NCBI GenBank assembly: GCA_017405115.1 | Contig: JAFRBA010000170.1 | Coordinates: 1 to 30,252 of the forward strand | Origin: Kiritimatiellia bacterium | GTDB taxonomy: Bacteria; Verrucomicrobiota; Kiritimatiellia; RFP12; UBA1067 | Length of the DNA: 30,252 nt | Direction: 5' to 3' | Part shown: positions 1 to 6,782 of the stretch, piece after piece | How positions within the stretch are numbered: position 1 is the stretch's first letter | Layout of the letters: each line of letters starts with the position of its first letter | Position numbers and translations under genes: made by a program | The notes under the pieces: model-generated | Database searches by the model: none | Seen by the model: the letters and a program-made list of their open reading frames with translations, nothing else | What the model was told of the DNA's origin: nothing

Positions 1-417
1 CCATGCGCCGAAGTCCACCATGTGCATCCCGAAGTCGGACCTCGCCCCGTGTTCGTGCAGGTGCCCGACGTATGCTGCGTTCGACGGCATGGAGAACGAG
101 TGGCCCGTCTCGTTGGTCTCGGCTACGAGCCTGTATCCCCGCGCGACATCCTCCTGCGTCACCGCCGCAGGCGGATCGGGCTGCCCGCCCCCGCCGCTCC
201 GCAGCTTGTCGGCGCTAAGCGTCGCCATCAGCGCAAGGGCGGCAAGAGCGCTTTGCACCATCTTGGGAAGCGACCTTATCTCCGAAGCCGCCCGGAGGAA
301 CGGACGCCCGAAGAACAGCGCCGCTAGGATCCCGCAGAACGCCGTCCCCGCCGCAAGCCCGATGAAATTCCAGTCAATTGCTATCACCTGCGCCCCCGTT
401 GCCCCAACTTCCATCAT
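1..417 (-). CDS. Membrane protein of unknown function, partial (runs off left edge)
   Basis: The 139 codons visible are open to the window edge, so the C-terminus is missing. The ATG sits inside the stop of the upstream lipoprotein gene (ATGA overlap), which suggests translational coupling; a second ATG follows at once. Residues 17-37 form a clear hydrophobic segment and residues 52-69 a second, weaker one, with basic and acidic residues between them. A Gly/Pro-rich linker (residues 74-84) leads into a soluble part that contains H119, H121 and H123. I do not recognise the family and assign no function. Pairing with a lipoprotein suggests an envelope location. The reading frame is well supported by uninterrupted length, overlap and hydrophobic pattern. 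Confidence 0.7.
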   Translation of the reverse strand, partial: MMEVGATGAQVIAIDWNFIGLAAGTAFCGILAALFFGRPFLRAASEIRSLPKMVQSALAALALMATLSADKLRSGGGGQPDPPAAVTQEDVARGYRLVAETNETGHSFSMPSNAAYVGHLHEHGARSDFGMHMVDFGAW

Positions 418-899
418 CTGATGCGAATTGCGAAGCACCCGCGCTCGACCGTCGTCGTCACCGTCTCGCCGATGTACCCCAGTCCGCGCTTCACGACCTT
501 GGCCATGTTCCAGGCTGGGTTGAAGCGTCTTGCCCTTATGGTCACGGTCGCAGGGGCGTCCGCCGACACTGCCCCGAACTCCATGTCTACGAAGTACCTC
601 ACGCCGTTTTCCATCCCGTACACTAAGGCCGCCTCGTCCGGCGAGAGGTCGCCGTCCGAATCCGCGTCGCATCCGACGGCCACAAGCACCTCGTTCGACG
701 TGCAGCTCGCCGCGTCGATGGAAATGGAGAATCGCATGTTTCCGTCGTGCTGCACGTTGAGCGCGACGTTCGTGGAGACCTCCGTGTCCGGCAGCGTCCC
801 TTCGGGAAGCTGCGGGAAGACGAGCTCCTCTCCGGCGCAGGCGACTAGCGCCAGGCTGGCGGCGGCAACCACGGCCACTATGCGCATCATGTTCTTCAT
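414..899 (-). CDS. Predicted lipoprotein with an EF-hand-like calcium loop
   Basis: This 161-residue protein begins with a basic N-terminus and hydrophobic core, then a lipobox (LVAC, lipidated Cys at residue 21), so it should be exported and lipid-anchored. Residues 78-89 read DADSDGDLSPDE, a good 12-residue EF-hand loop (D at 1, 3, 5 and E at 12). A dockerin-like or single calcium site is possible, but no second copy is seen. The rest looks beta-rich and is not recognised. In-frame ATGs exist at 932 and 914. I chose 899 because it gives a normal signal peptide and because the likely -10 box (933-938) places the transcript start downstream of 932. It overlaps the following membrane-protein gene by ATGA. 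Confidence 0.75.
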   Translation of the reverse strand: MKNMMRIVAVVAAASLALVACAGEELVFPQLPEGTLPDTEVSTNVALNVQHDGNMRFSISIDAASCTSNEVLVAVGCDADSDGDLSPDEAALVYGMENGVRYFVDMEFGAVSADAPATVTIRARRFNPAWNMAKVVKRGLGYIGETVTTTVERGCFAIRIR

Positions 900-932
900 G
901 GCTCTGTTTCCCATATCCTCATGCCGTGTCAT

Positions 933-941
933 AGTATACCA
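933..941 (-). promoter_or_regulatory. Extended -10 promoter for the lipoprotein gene
   Basis: Read on the minus strand the sequence is TGGTATACT: an extended -10 TG plus a TATACT hexamer at 938-933. The predicted start of transcription is near 926, giving a leader of roughly 27 nt before the ATG at 899. I see no convincing -35. The same TGG-plus-hexamer pattern occurs at two other promoters in the window. Confidence 0.5.
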
Positions 942-1026
942 AAAACTCCGCCCTCACTTGTCGCCTTTCAGTGCGTTGCACTCCAGAAATATGTCGTTTG
1001 GCGACGGCGCGGCAAACAAATAATAT

Positions 1027-1034
1027 GGTATAAT
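1027..1034 (+). promoter_or_regulatory. Extended -10 promoter for the glycosidase-like gene
   Basis: TGGTATAAT (TATAAT at 1029-1034) lies 41 nt before the ATG at 1076 and is flanked by AATA on its left. The motif with its flank (AATATGGTATAATG) recurs exactly before the dehydrogenase gene. No good -35 is visible at 16-18 nt spacing. It points away from the lipoprotein promoter, so 933-1075 is a divergent control region. Confidence 0.55.
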
Positions 1035-1075
1035 GCATTTCTAGTCGCGAAACGATTTTCCAGTGAAAGGACAAC

Positions 1076-2587
1076 ATGAAACGTGCGGGTGTTGACAAGC
1101 CTCTGATCATGGAATCTGGCCCGAAGGTCAGCTGTGTCCTCCTGGCGTTCGTTGCCTTTCTGATGGTCTCCGCGAACTCCTTCGGCGAGACGCACGATTC
1201 TACGGACGCCCGCGTCGGTCAGGACTGCTCCAAGGCGTTTGCAGACCCGGAATTCGAGGACCGCGCAACGCTGGGCAAGGTGCAGGACGGCGTGGAGCGG
1301 CTTCCGGGGTGCGGTCTGAACGGCTCTGGCGGCATCCGCCTGCACGTCGCCCCTGGCGCCAAGAACGTGTCGTACAGGTTCCCGTCGGACTTCAGGCCCA
1401 AGGCCGGGCGCAAGTACGTCTTCTCGATCTGCCGCAAGGTGCATGGCAATGCCAGGGTGGAGCTCTACTGGCAGTGCTGGGGCAAGGACGGGTGGTGCAG
1501 AAAGCAGAACTGGAACACGACGCTCGTCCCCCTCGACGGAAAGCCCTTCATGCCGCTTGGCTTCTACACGTCGCTCGGCAGCTCCGGCGGCGACCTGGAC
1601 CACGCGCGCCGCGAACTGAAGAAGATATCCGACGCCGGCTTCAACACGATAATGGAATACTGGATTACGAGTTTCCAGGGCAAGGACAAGATAGCCAAGT
1701 TCTACTCGGCGTGCAGGGCGAACAACATCAAGGTGCTGTTCAACTTCTCGGGCGCGTACAAGACCCCGGACAAGATGGACGAGCACGTGGCCATGGCGAA
1801 GCGACAGCTCGACGCCGGCGCGCCCATCCTCGCCTGGTACACGCTGGACGAGGCGCCGTTCTCGCTCCTGCCGCCGATAAGGTCCCTGCGCCACACGCTC
1901 AACCGCTTCTCGCCGGGCATACCGACGTGGCAGGTAAACATCCGCGAGATCGAGCCGTACCTGGACGTTACCGACGTCCTGGGCGGCGACCACTACCTCA
2001 TCGGGCGTCGGCAGGGCGTCTTGAAGCAGATGAACCAGTACATGGCCCTTGCGGCGTAGTGCCGCCCGGCGGCGATGTGGTACTGTCCGCAGTGCTTCAA
2101 TTGGGCCACGTACGACAGCGAGGCCATGAAGAGCCGCGAGAAGTTCATCGCCAAGGACGACGAGCCGACGGTCAACGAAATGCTCGCCATAGCCTTTCTG
2201 CACGCATCCTACGGCACAAGGGGCTTTATATTCTACAAGTACGACGAAATCTTCAAGGGACCCGTGCCCGAGCTGTATGAAAAGCGCTGGGAGGACGTGA
2301 AGACCGTCGGCCGCGTCATGAGGGAGCTTGAGCCGTTCATCCTCGCGGGGCGTCTGATAGAGACGATAGACGTCGAGAACGTCCGCGGCCTCACGCGCGC
2401 CGTGAGGATGACCGACGGCAAGGGCGGGAACCGCATCCAGGTGATAGGGCTTGACTACAGCAACGAGGCCACGTTCCGCCTGCCCGACGGATGCGAAGGG
2501 CTGAAGCCGTCCTTTGGGAATGCGGAAGTCTCGGACGGCGTGTGCCGCTTCAAGACGGGCAGGCGCTCCTGCGAGCTATTCAGGTAG
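1076..2587 (+). pseudogene. Secreted glycoside-hydrolase-like protein, interrupted by an in-frame TAG
   Basis: Two open stretches in the same frame (1076-2059 and 2075-2587) are separated only by a TAG at 2057-2059, with no shift of frame; the full gene would be 503 residues. The ATG follows AAAGGA with 4 nt spacing. Residues 15-37 are a signal peptide. A beta-sandwich-like region (about 45-150) precedes a TIM-barrel-like part starting near PFMPLGFYTS and including WYTLDEAP, a motif typical of the acid/base strand of clan-A glycosidases (family not assignable by eye). The part after the TAG continues the barrel and ends in a small beta domain. TAG is used as a normal terminator by other genes here, so recoding is unlikely. 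A recent nonsense mutation (for example GAG to TAG) or a sequence error are the plausible readings. Confidence 0.7.
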
Positions 2588-2621
2588 CGCAGCGCGAGCG
2601 CCATGTTCGGCATCATAATAT

Positions 2622-2629
2622 GGTATAAT
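2622..2629 (+). promoter_or_regulatory. Extended -10 promoter for the dehydrogenase/LUD pair
   Basis: TGGTATAAT with TATAAT at 2624-2629, in the same local context as the site at 1027. Transcription would start near 2636, just before an ATG at 2638 and 31 nt before the better-supported ATG at 2668. No convincing -35. Confidence 0.5.
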
Positions 2630-2667
2630 GTCCACATGTGGAACAAGGCACTTTGTGGAGTGAAGAA

Positions 2668-3372
2668 ATGCTGAAGGAAAAATTCGACTTGACCGGCAAG
2701 GTCGCCCTTGTCACGGGCTCTACACGCGGCATAGGCTTGGCCATCGGCGACGCTTTCGAGGAGTGCGGCGCGCGCGTGATCCGCCATAACACGAAGGTGT
2801 GCGACCTCGCCGACCCATCGGCAATCGACGCGTTCTTCGACAGGCTCGAGGCGGAAGGCTCGCTGCCGGACATCGTCGTCGCCAACGCATCCATCCAGGC
2901 GAAGATCCCGTGGGCGGATTTCCCGCGCGACGAGGCGTGCAGGGAGATCCAGGTGAACTTCCTCGCCACGCTCAGGATGTTCCAACGCGCGTATCCGAAG
3001 ATGAAGGCGCAGAAGTGGGGGCGGCTCATAACCGTCGGCTCGGTGAACGAGAGGCGCCCGCATCCCGACATGTGCGTCTACGCGGCGACGAAATCCGCGC
3101 AGGAGAACCTGGTACGCGGGCTCGCGCGGCAGACCGCCGCGGAGGGGATCACCGTGAACAACATCGCGCCAGGAGTGTTCTACACCGACCGCAACAAGGA
3201 ATGTCTTGCCGATCCAGTCTACGGCCCGAGGGTGACCGCTGCGATCCCGATGCACGACTACGCGATGCCGGAGGACGCCGCCGGCGCGGCGGTGCTGCTC
3301 GCGTCTGACGCGGGGCGCTACATCACCGGCGCGACGATAGCGGTAGACGGCGGGCTGTCTCTGCCGGGGTGA
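2668..3372 (+). CDS. Short-chain dehydrogenase/reductase (SDR), FabG-like
   Basis: A 234-residue NAD(P)-dependent oxidoreductase of the classical SDR family. Visible motifs: TGSTRGIG (residues 16-23) for the dinucleotide-binding loop, NAS in place of the usual NAG, the catalytic Ser in VGSVN with Tyr 13 residues later in the YAATK motif, and the PG stretch after the active site (IAPGVFYT). The end AVDGGLSLPG matches the usual SDR C-terminus. It is a little short because the segment between beta-2 and beta-3 is reduced. The start is uncertain: ATG at 2668 has GGAG 7 nt upstream, while ATG at 2638 would need a nearly leaderless transcript. Substrate cannot be told from sequence; sugar-acid or polyol oxidation is a guess from the neighbouring glycosidase-like gene. 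Confidence 0.9.
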   Translation: MLKEKFDLTGKVALVTGSTRGIGLAIGDAFEECGARVIRHNTKVCDLADPSAIDAFFDRLEAEGSLPDIVVANASIQAKIPWADFPRDEACREIQVNFLATLRMFQRAYPKMKAQKWGRLITVGSVNERRPHPDMCVYAATKSAQENLVRGLARQTAAEGITVNNIAPGVFYTDRNKECLADPVYGPRVTAAIPMHDYAMPEDAAGAAVLLASDAGRYITGATIAVDGGLSLPG

Positions 3373-3416
3373 GTGCGACGGGGAGGTGGTAAGGAAGAAG
3401 GAAAAGGAGGAACGCT

Positions 3417-3980
3417 GTGTTCGAAAAGACCGTGGAGGCGCTGAAAAGAAGGGGATACGAGGCGGTCGCCGTCGCGACGAAGGAGGAGGCGAGGGCGATC
3501 GTGCTGAAAGAGGCCGAGGGCGCCTCGTCCGTCGGCTGGGGCGGCAGCGAGACGATCAAGGAGATCGGCGCGCGCGCGGCTCTCGAGGCGAGCGGCAAGG
3601 AGATACGCGACCACCAGACGCAGATGGACCTCTTCCTCCTGTCGGCGAACGCCATGACCGAGGACGGCGTAATCGTCAACATCGACGGCACCGGCAACCG
3701 CATTGCCGCGTCGATATACGGACCAAGGCGCGTCGTCTACGTGGTTGGGCGCAACAAGGTCGTGCCTGGCGGTGTTCTGGAGGCGATAGTGCGCGCCAAG
3801 AAGTTCGCGTGCGCGCCCAACTGCCGCCGGCTCTCGAAGAAGACCCCGTGCGCGGAACTGGGCACGTGCGCAGACTGCGACTCGCCCGACCGTATATGCA
3901 AGGTGACGGCGGTCTTCGACAGGTGCCCGACACATACGTCGACGCTTGTCGTGCTGGTCGACGAAGACCTTGGATACTGA
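3417..3980 (+). CDS. LUD-domain (DUF162) protein
   Basis: A 187-residue protein with the LUD/DUF162 fold found in LutB and LutC of lactate utilisation and in stand-alone relatives. The diagnostic region is SANAMTEDGVIVNIDGTGNR followed by a YVVGRNKVV stretch (about residues 76-119). The early VGWGGSETI part (38-46) is also typical. The C-terminal part contains several Cys (C132, C136, C145, C152, C155, C161 by approximate count), unusual enough to suggest metal or cofactor binding. It starts with GTG, decided by an excellent AAGGAGG at 3404-3410 with 6 nt spacing. It lies 44 nt after the SDR gene and is probably co-transcribed. A full lutABC set is absent, so the substrate is unknown. Confidence 0.88.
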   Translation: MFEKTVEALKRRGYEAVAVATKEEARAIVLKEAEGASSVGWGGSETIKEIGARAALEASGKEIRDHQTQMDLFLLSANAMTEDGVIVNIDGTGNRIAASIYGPRRVVYVVGRNKVVPGGVLEAIVRAKKFACAPNCRRLSKKTPCAELGTCADCDSPDRICKVTAVFDRCPTHTSTLVVLVDEDLGY

Positions 3981-3981
3981 C

Positions 3982-3999
3982 GTGGCGGCTGCGCGCCAC
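3982..3999 (+). terminator. Weak hairpin after the LUD gene
   Basis: GTGGCG and CGCCAC form a 6-bp stem with a 6-nt loop starting 2 nt after the stop codon. No T-run follows immediately; a T-rich stretch begins about 20 nt later. It may be a weak or factor-dependent terminator. Confidence 0.3.
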
Positions 4000-4035
4000 A
4001 CCCCCGGAGTTTTGGTGCGGACTTTGTTTTTGTGG

Positions 4036-4073
4036 TTTTTGCTACAACATACGGCGTTTTTTTGCTACAATAT
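4036..4073 (+). promoter_or_regulatory. Direct repeat containing a candidate promoter for the 4106-10779 gene set
   Basis: TTTTTGCTACAACAT (4036-4050) and TTTTTGCTACAATAT (4059-4073) are 14/15 identical and 23 nt apart. The second contains TGCTACAAT, an extended -10 resembling the TGCTATAGT before the C10 peptidase gene. Transcription would start near 4078. The repeat could also be an operator half-site pair. The surrounding stretch is markedly AT-rich compared with its neighbours. Confidence 0.4.
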
Positions 4074-4105
4074 TACGCACTGTGCATAGTCTCGATATAA
4101 CTCAC

Positions 4106-4693
4106 ATGCCCGAAATAACCACTCCACGGAGTAGTGGCGTCCCATGCGCTGCTCTGCTTGTGCATGCACCTTCTTTCCTCGCGTGGCTCGCCACTGCCGC
4201 TATCCTGCTCTTTGCGCTGCCGTGCTTTGCGATGACTGTGCGTACCATGTCCGACATGCGTCTATGGAATGCCGTCGATGACAAATCTGCGCCCCTGTGC
4301 TGGCCGTGGAACGATGACGCGGATTCGGCGATGCTTCTCTTTTCCAACAGAATCACCGCAGCCGTCTCAACGGTCAATGTCGCGCGTGGCGCCGAGGAGA
4401 CGCGCGGATCCTGCGCTCAGCCTTCGCAGGACCGAGAGACGATTGTGGACGTGTCGCTCGTGCAGAAGGCGGGCGGCGCGGAAGTCTCGCGAGAGACGGC
4501 GACGCTCGCGTATGTCGACGGCGCGGGGGGAGGTCCGATAACCGTGCGCGCGAATCCGGGAACCCGGGAATGGGAGCGTGTCCGCGATCCGCGTGTGTAT
4601 GCGATTGACCCTGCATGGCGAGGTGAATCCGGCGAGTCGGGCTACGACATCGCCTGGCCGATAAACTTAGGATTGACGATCATCCTCAGGTAG
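4106..4693 (+). CDS. Exported protein of unknown function
   Basis: A 195-residue protein. After a polar N-terminus, residues 18-43 form a long hydrophobic segment ending in ALPCFA, which reads as a signal peptide. The mature part has no family I recognise; it contains a WNDDAD stretch and closes with DIAWPINLGLTIILR. The ATG at 4106 lacks a clear Shine-Dalgarno. A GTG at 4160 in the same frame would leave just the hydrophobic segment and is an alternative start. Only 20 nt separate it from the SUMF1-type gene, so the two are probably in one operon and may act together outside the cytoplasm. Confidence 0.6.
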   Translation: MPEITTPRSSGVPCAALLVHAPSFLAWLATAAILLFALPCFAMTVRTMSDMRLWNAVDDKSAPLCWPWNDDADSAMLLFSNRITAAVSTVNVARGAEETRGSCAQPSQDRETIVDVSLVQKAGGAEVSRETATLAYVDGAGGGPITVRANPGTREWERVRDPRVYAIDPAWRGESGESGYDIAWPINLGLTIILR

Positions 4694-4713
4694 ATGACAA
4701 AGGAACGTAAAAG

Positions 4714-5961
4714 ATGTATAAAGCGCTAACTGCATTGATTTTGTCCGTATCGTTTCCAGCGTTTGCGGAGACGGCGATTTCGCATATAGTCGTTAATCAG
4801 CGCTGGCCGTGGAGCGAGAAGGTGGATGTGGATTTTATCCTTTCCGGCGAGACGAACGACGTTGAGGTGACGGCGACGTGGGACGCGCATCCCGAGCCCT
4901 ACCGCCTCGGCACGCTATTCGGCGTTGCGCCGGGGCAGCGCCGCCTTACGTGGGATCCGGCCAGCTCGCCTTTCAGGGGACAGACCCTCACGGGCTTCAC
5001 CGTGTCCGTCTCGAATGCCGCCGCGTCAGCGCACACGTACCTCGTCGTCGATCTCGTAAACGGCGGCTACGAGTTCATGGCGGAGCCGCCCGCCGGCGGC
5101 TGGGCCGCCGAGCACAAGTCGTCGAAGATGGTCTTCAGGCGCATCCCCGCGGGGACGTACACGCTGGGGGAGGAGAAGGAGACATTCGAGCATTTTGGGC
5201 AATCGAGCCCAGACTACTACGCCGACATCCAGAATCGCCGGCAGGTGACGTTCACAAGCGATTTCTACGTGGGTATTTACAAGTACACGAAAGCGCAGCA
5301 CGCATGCCTCACCACGGGAACTGCCGGTTCTGATTTTCAGCCGCAGGATAATTTGTCCTACGATGACCTGCGCGGCGCGAAGAACGCGGATGCGACTCTC
5401 AATGTCGATTGGCCCTTGACGGCGTACAAGGTGGCGTCGGAATCCATCGTCGCGAAGCTGCGCGTGAAGGCGGGACTCCTCGTGGATCTCTGCCAGGAGG
5501 ACCAGTGGGAAGTCGCCGCGCGCGCCGGCACCACGACCTTCTGGCCGACGGGCGGCACGACAGGCGAAACCTTCGCGACGCATACGAACCAGGTGAATGG
5601 ATTTGTGGCGTGGTATGGCAGTACGGGTTCGACGGCGCAGAGTACGGTTGGCACGAAACCTGACAACGGCTGGGGCCTCTATGACGTGATCGGTCTTGCC
5701 GGCGAGTGGACGCTCGACGCGACGGCCGGCACGACGACGATCCCGGCGAGGTACAAGTTGCCGGATGTGTACACCGATCCGGTCGGCGGAAGCGGTTGCA
5801 CGCGGCGGGTTCTTCGAAGTGCATCGGGAAATGGCGCGGCGACGGGCTTGAACGAGCTTTTGCCGTGCCGGCGGCAGATTGCCGACCCTTCGTCGCGCAG
5901 CTACTCTACGCGCTTCTGCATCCACCTCAAGCCGCTCGTGAAGGAAGGCGGGCAGCCGTGA
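4714..5961 (+). CDS. Secreted SUMF1/formylglycine-generating-enzyme-like protein
   Basis: A 415-residue exported protein with signal peptide 1-18. Residues 25-115 form a beta-rich domain ending in a GQTLTGFTVSV stretch. The rest (about 140-407) is a SUMF1-type fold: FRRIPAGTYTLG at its start, SDFYVGIYKYTKAQH (the FxMGKYEVT strand), CQEDQWEVAARAG in place of the usual LPTEAEWEYAARAG, and GLYDVIGLAGEWTLD for GLYDMxGNVWEW. The terminal CRRQ...RFCI matches the CR..R..GFR ending only loosely. The typical GGSW strand is degenerate and I see no Cys pair like that of true formylglycine-generating enzymes, so a binding or structural role is more likely than sulfatase activation. Its stop overlaps the next start by TGATG. 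Confidence 0.82.
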   Translation: MYKALTALILSVSFPAFAETAISHIVVNQRWPWSEKVDVDFILSGETNDVEVTATWDAHPEPYRLGTLFGVAPGQRRLTWDPASSPFRGQTLTGFTVSVSNAAASAHTYLVVDLVNGGYEFMAEPPAGGWAAEHKSSKMVFRRIPAGTYTLGEEKETFEHFGQSSPDYYADIQNRRQVTFTSDFYVGIYKYTKAQHACLTTGTAGSDFQPQDNLSYDDLRGAKNADATLNVDWPLTAYKVASESIVAKLRVKAGLLVDLCQEDQWEVAARAGTTTFWPTGGTTGETFATHTNQVNGFVAWYGSTGSTAQSTVGTKPDNGWGLYDVIGLAGEWTLDATAGTTTIPARYKLPDVYTDPVGGSGCTRRVLRSASGNGAATGLNELLPCRRQIADPSSRSYSTRFCIHLKPLVKEGGQP

Positions 5962-6782
5962 TGGGGGACACGGGACATCTGGGACAGACGGGACGCCCGG
6001 GACAGACGGGACACCCGAGACAAGCAAGTCTCGGAAGTCCCGGTCGTCTCGGAAGTCCCGTTGGCTCTGCCAGCCCCGCCACTACCGCCCGCCCCGGTGC
6101 CGTGCCGCAAATCGTGCTGCCGCACGGCGGTTACAAGAAGCTCATCGTCTACCGAAAGAGCGATGTGATCTACCAGGGTACGGTTGCATTCTGCCGGAGG
6201 TTCCTCCCGGAGCATGGCAACCGCACGGTCGACCAGATGACGCAGGCCGCGCGCAGCTGCAAGCAGAACATTGCCGAGGGAAGCGCTGCATCGGGCACCT
6301 CGAAGGAAACGGAGATCAAGCTGACCAATGTCGCGCGCGCCACGCTCGACGAGCTGATGGAGGACTACCTCGACTGGCTCAAGACGCATGGGTTCGCCGA
6401 ATGGCCGGCGGACGACCAGCGGCGGGTCGCCGCGCGCGACTACGCCCGGGAACACGCCGACTGGGAAGACTGGCAGAAGATATTCGAGACGCGTCCGGCG
6501 GAGACCGTGGCGAACCTCATGCTGACGCTCTGTCACCAGACGCGCTACATGCTCGACAAGATGATCGCCGCACAGGAAGCGGATTTCAAAAAACACGGCG
6601 GCGTACGCGAACGCATGCACGCCGCGCGCACGGCGGCGCGCGGCGAAGACTGGGACAAGGGCGTGTACTCCAGGCTCGATGCGGCGGCCGACGCCGCCGA
6701 CCTCATGGCGCGCGCAAGCGAAATCAAGCGCAAGGTCGACCAGACCGTGTGGAGCATCAAGCGCAGAAAAGGCTGGCAATGA
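5961..6782 (+). CDS. Four-helix-bundle protein with C-terminal suffix region
   Basis: A 273-residue protein whose start ATG overlaps the previous stop. Residues 1-48 are a Gly/Pro/Thr-rich, low-complexity lead encoded by a 9-nt repeat. The core, from about residue 55 (GGYKKLIVYRKSDVIYQGT), is the S23-type four-helix bundle, with the QMTQAARSCKQNIAEGS segment diagnostic of this family. From about residue 130 a long helical extension rich in Ala, Arg and Lys follows, matching the suffix-bearing variant of the family. The family is widespread in gut bacteria and its function is unclear; some members are encoded inside 23S rRNA intervening sequences, but not this one. No signal peptide. Overlapping genes on both sides suggest translational coupling with secreted partners, which is odd for a cytoplasmic helix bundle. 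Confidence 0.85.
   Translation: MGDTGHLGQTGRPGQTGHPRQASLGSPGRLGSPVGSASPATTARPGAVPQIVLPHGGYKKLIVYRKSDVIYQGTVAFCRRFLPEHGNRTVDQMTQAARSCKQNIAEGSAASGTSKETEIKLTNVARATLDELMEDYLDWLKTHGFAEWPADDQRRVAARDYAREHADWEDWQKIFETRPAETVANLMLTLCHQTRYMLDKMIAAQEADFKKHGGVRERMHAARTAARGEDWDKGVYSRLDAAADAADLMARASEIKRKVDQTVWSIKRRKGWQ
5971..6060. repeat. Nine-base minisatellite with inverted halves
   Basis: Ten 9-nt units. The first six read (C/T)GRGACNNN and the last four GTCYCGNNN, which is the reverse complement. The switch is centred on AAGCAA (6022-6027), giving CGGGAC-acc-CGAGAC / GTCTCG-gaa-GTCCCG as a perfect interrupted inverted repeat. It lies inside the N-terminal coding region of the four-helix-bundle gene. 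Repetition is at DNA level, since the same unit occurs elsewhere in other frames. Confidence 0.8.

Noticed and set aside
968..2203. A 411-codon minus-strand frame
   Set aside because: Antisense to the glycosidase-like gene, Arg/Val-rich, no domain, no start signal.
1309..2280. An uninterrupted frame spanning the TAG of the glycosidase-like gene
   Set aside because: The product is Arg/Gly/Gln-rich with no domain, while the chosen frame has signal peptide and barrel motifs on both sides of the TAG.
1076..2587. TAG read as an amino acid (pyrrolysine or code change)
   Set aside because: TAG terminates several intact genes here (2587, 4693, 10779, 16000, 26094), so reassignment is not supported.
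4714..5961. Active formylglycine-generating enzyme for sulfatases
   Set aside because: The GGSW strand is degenerate, the Cys pair is missing and no sulfatase gene is in the window.
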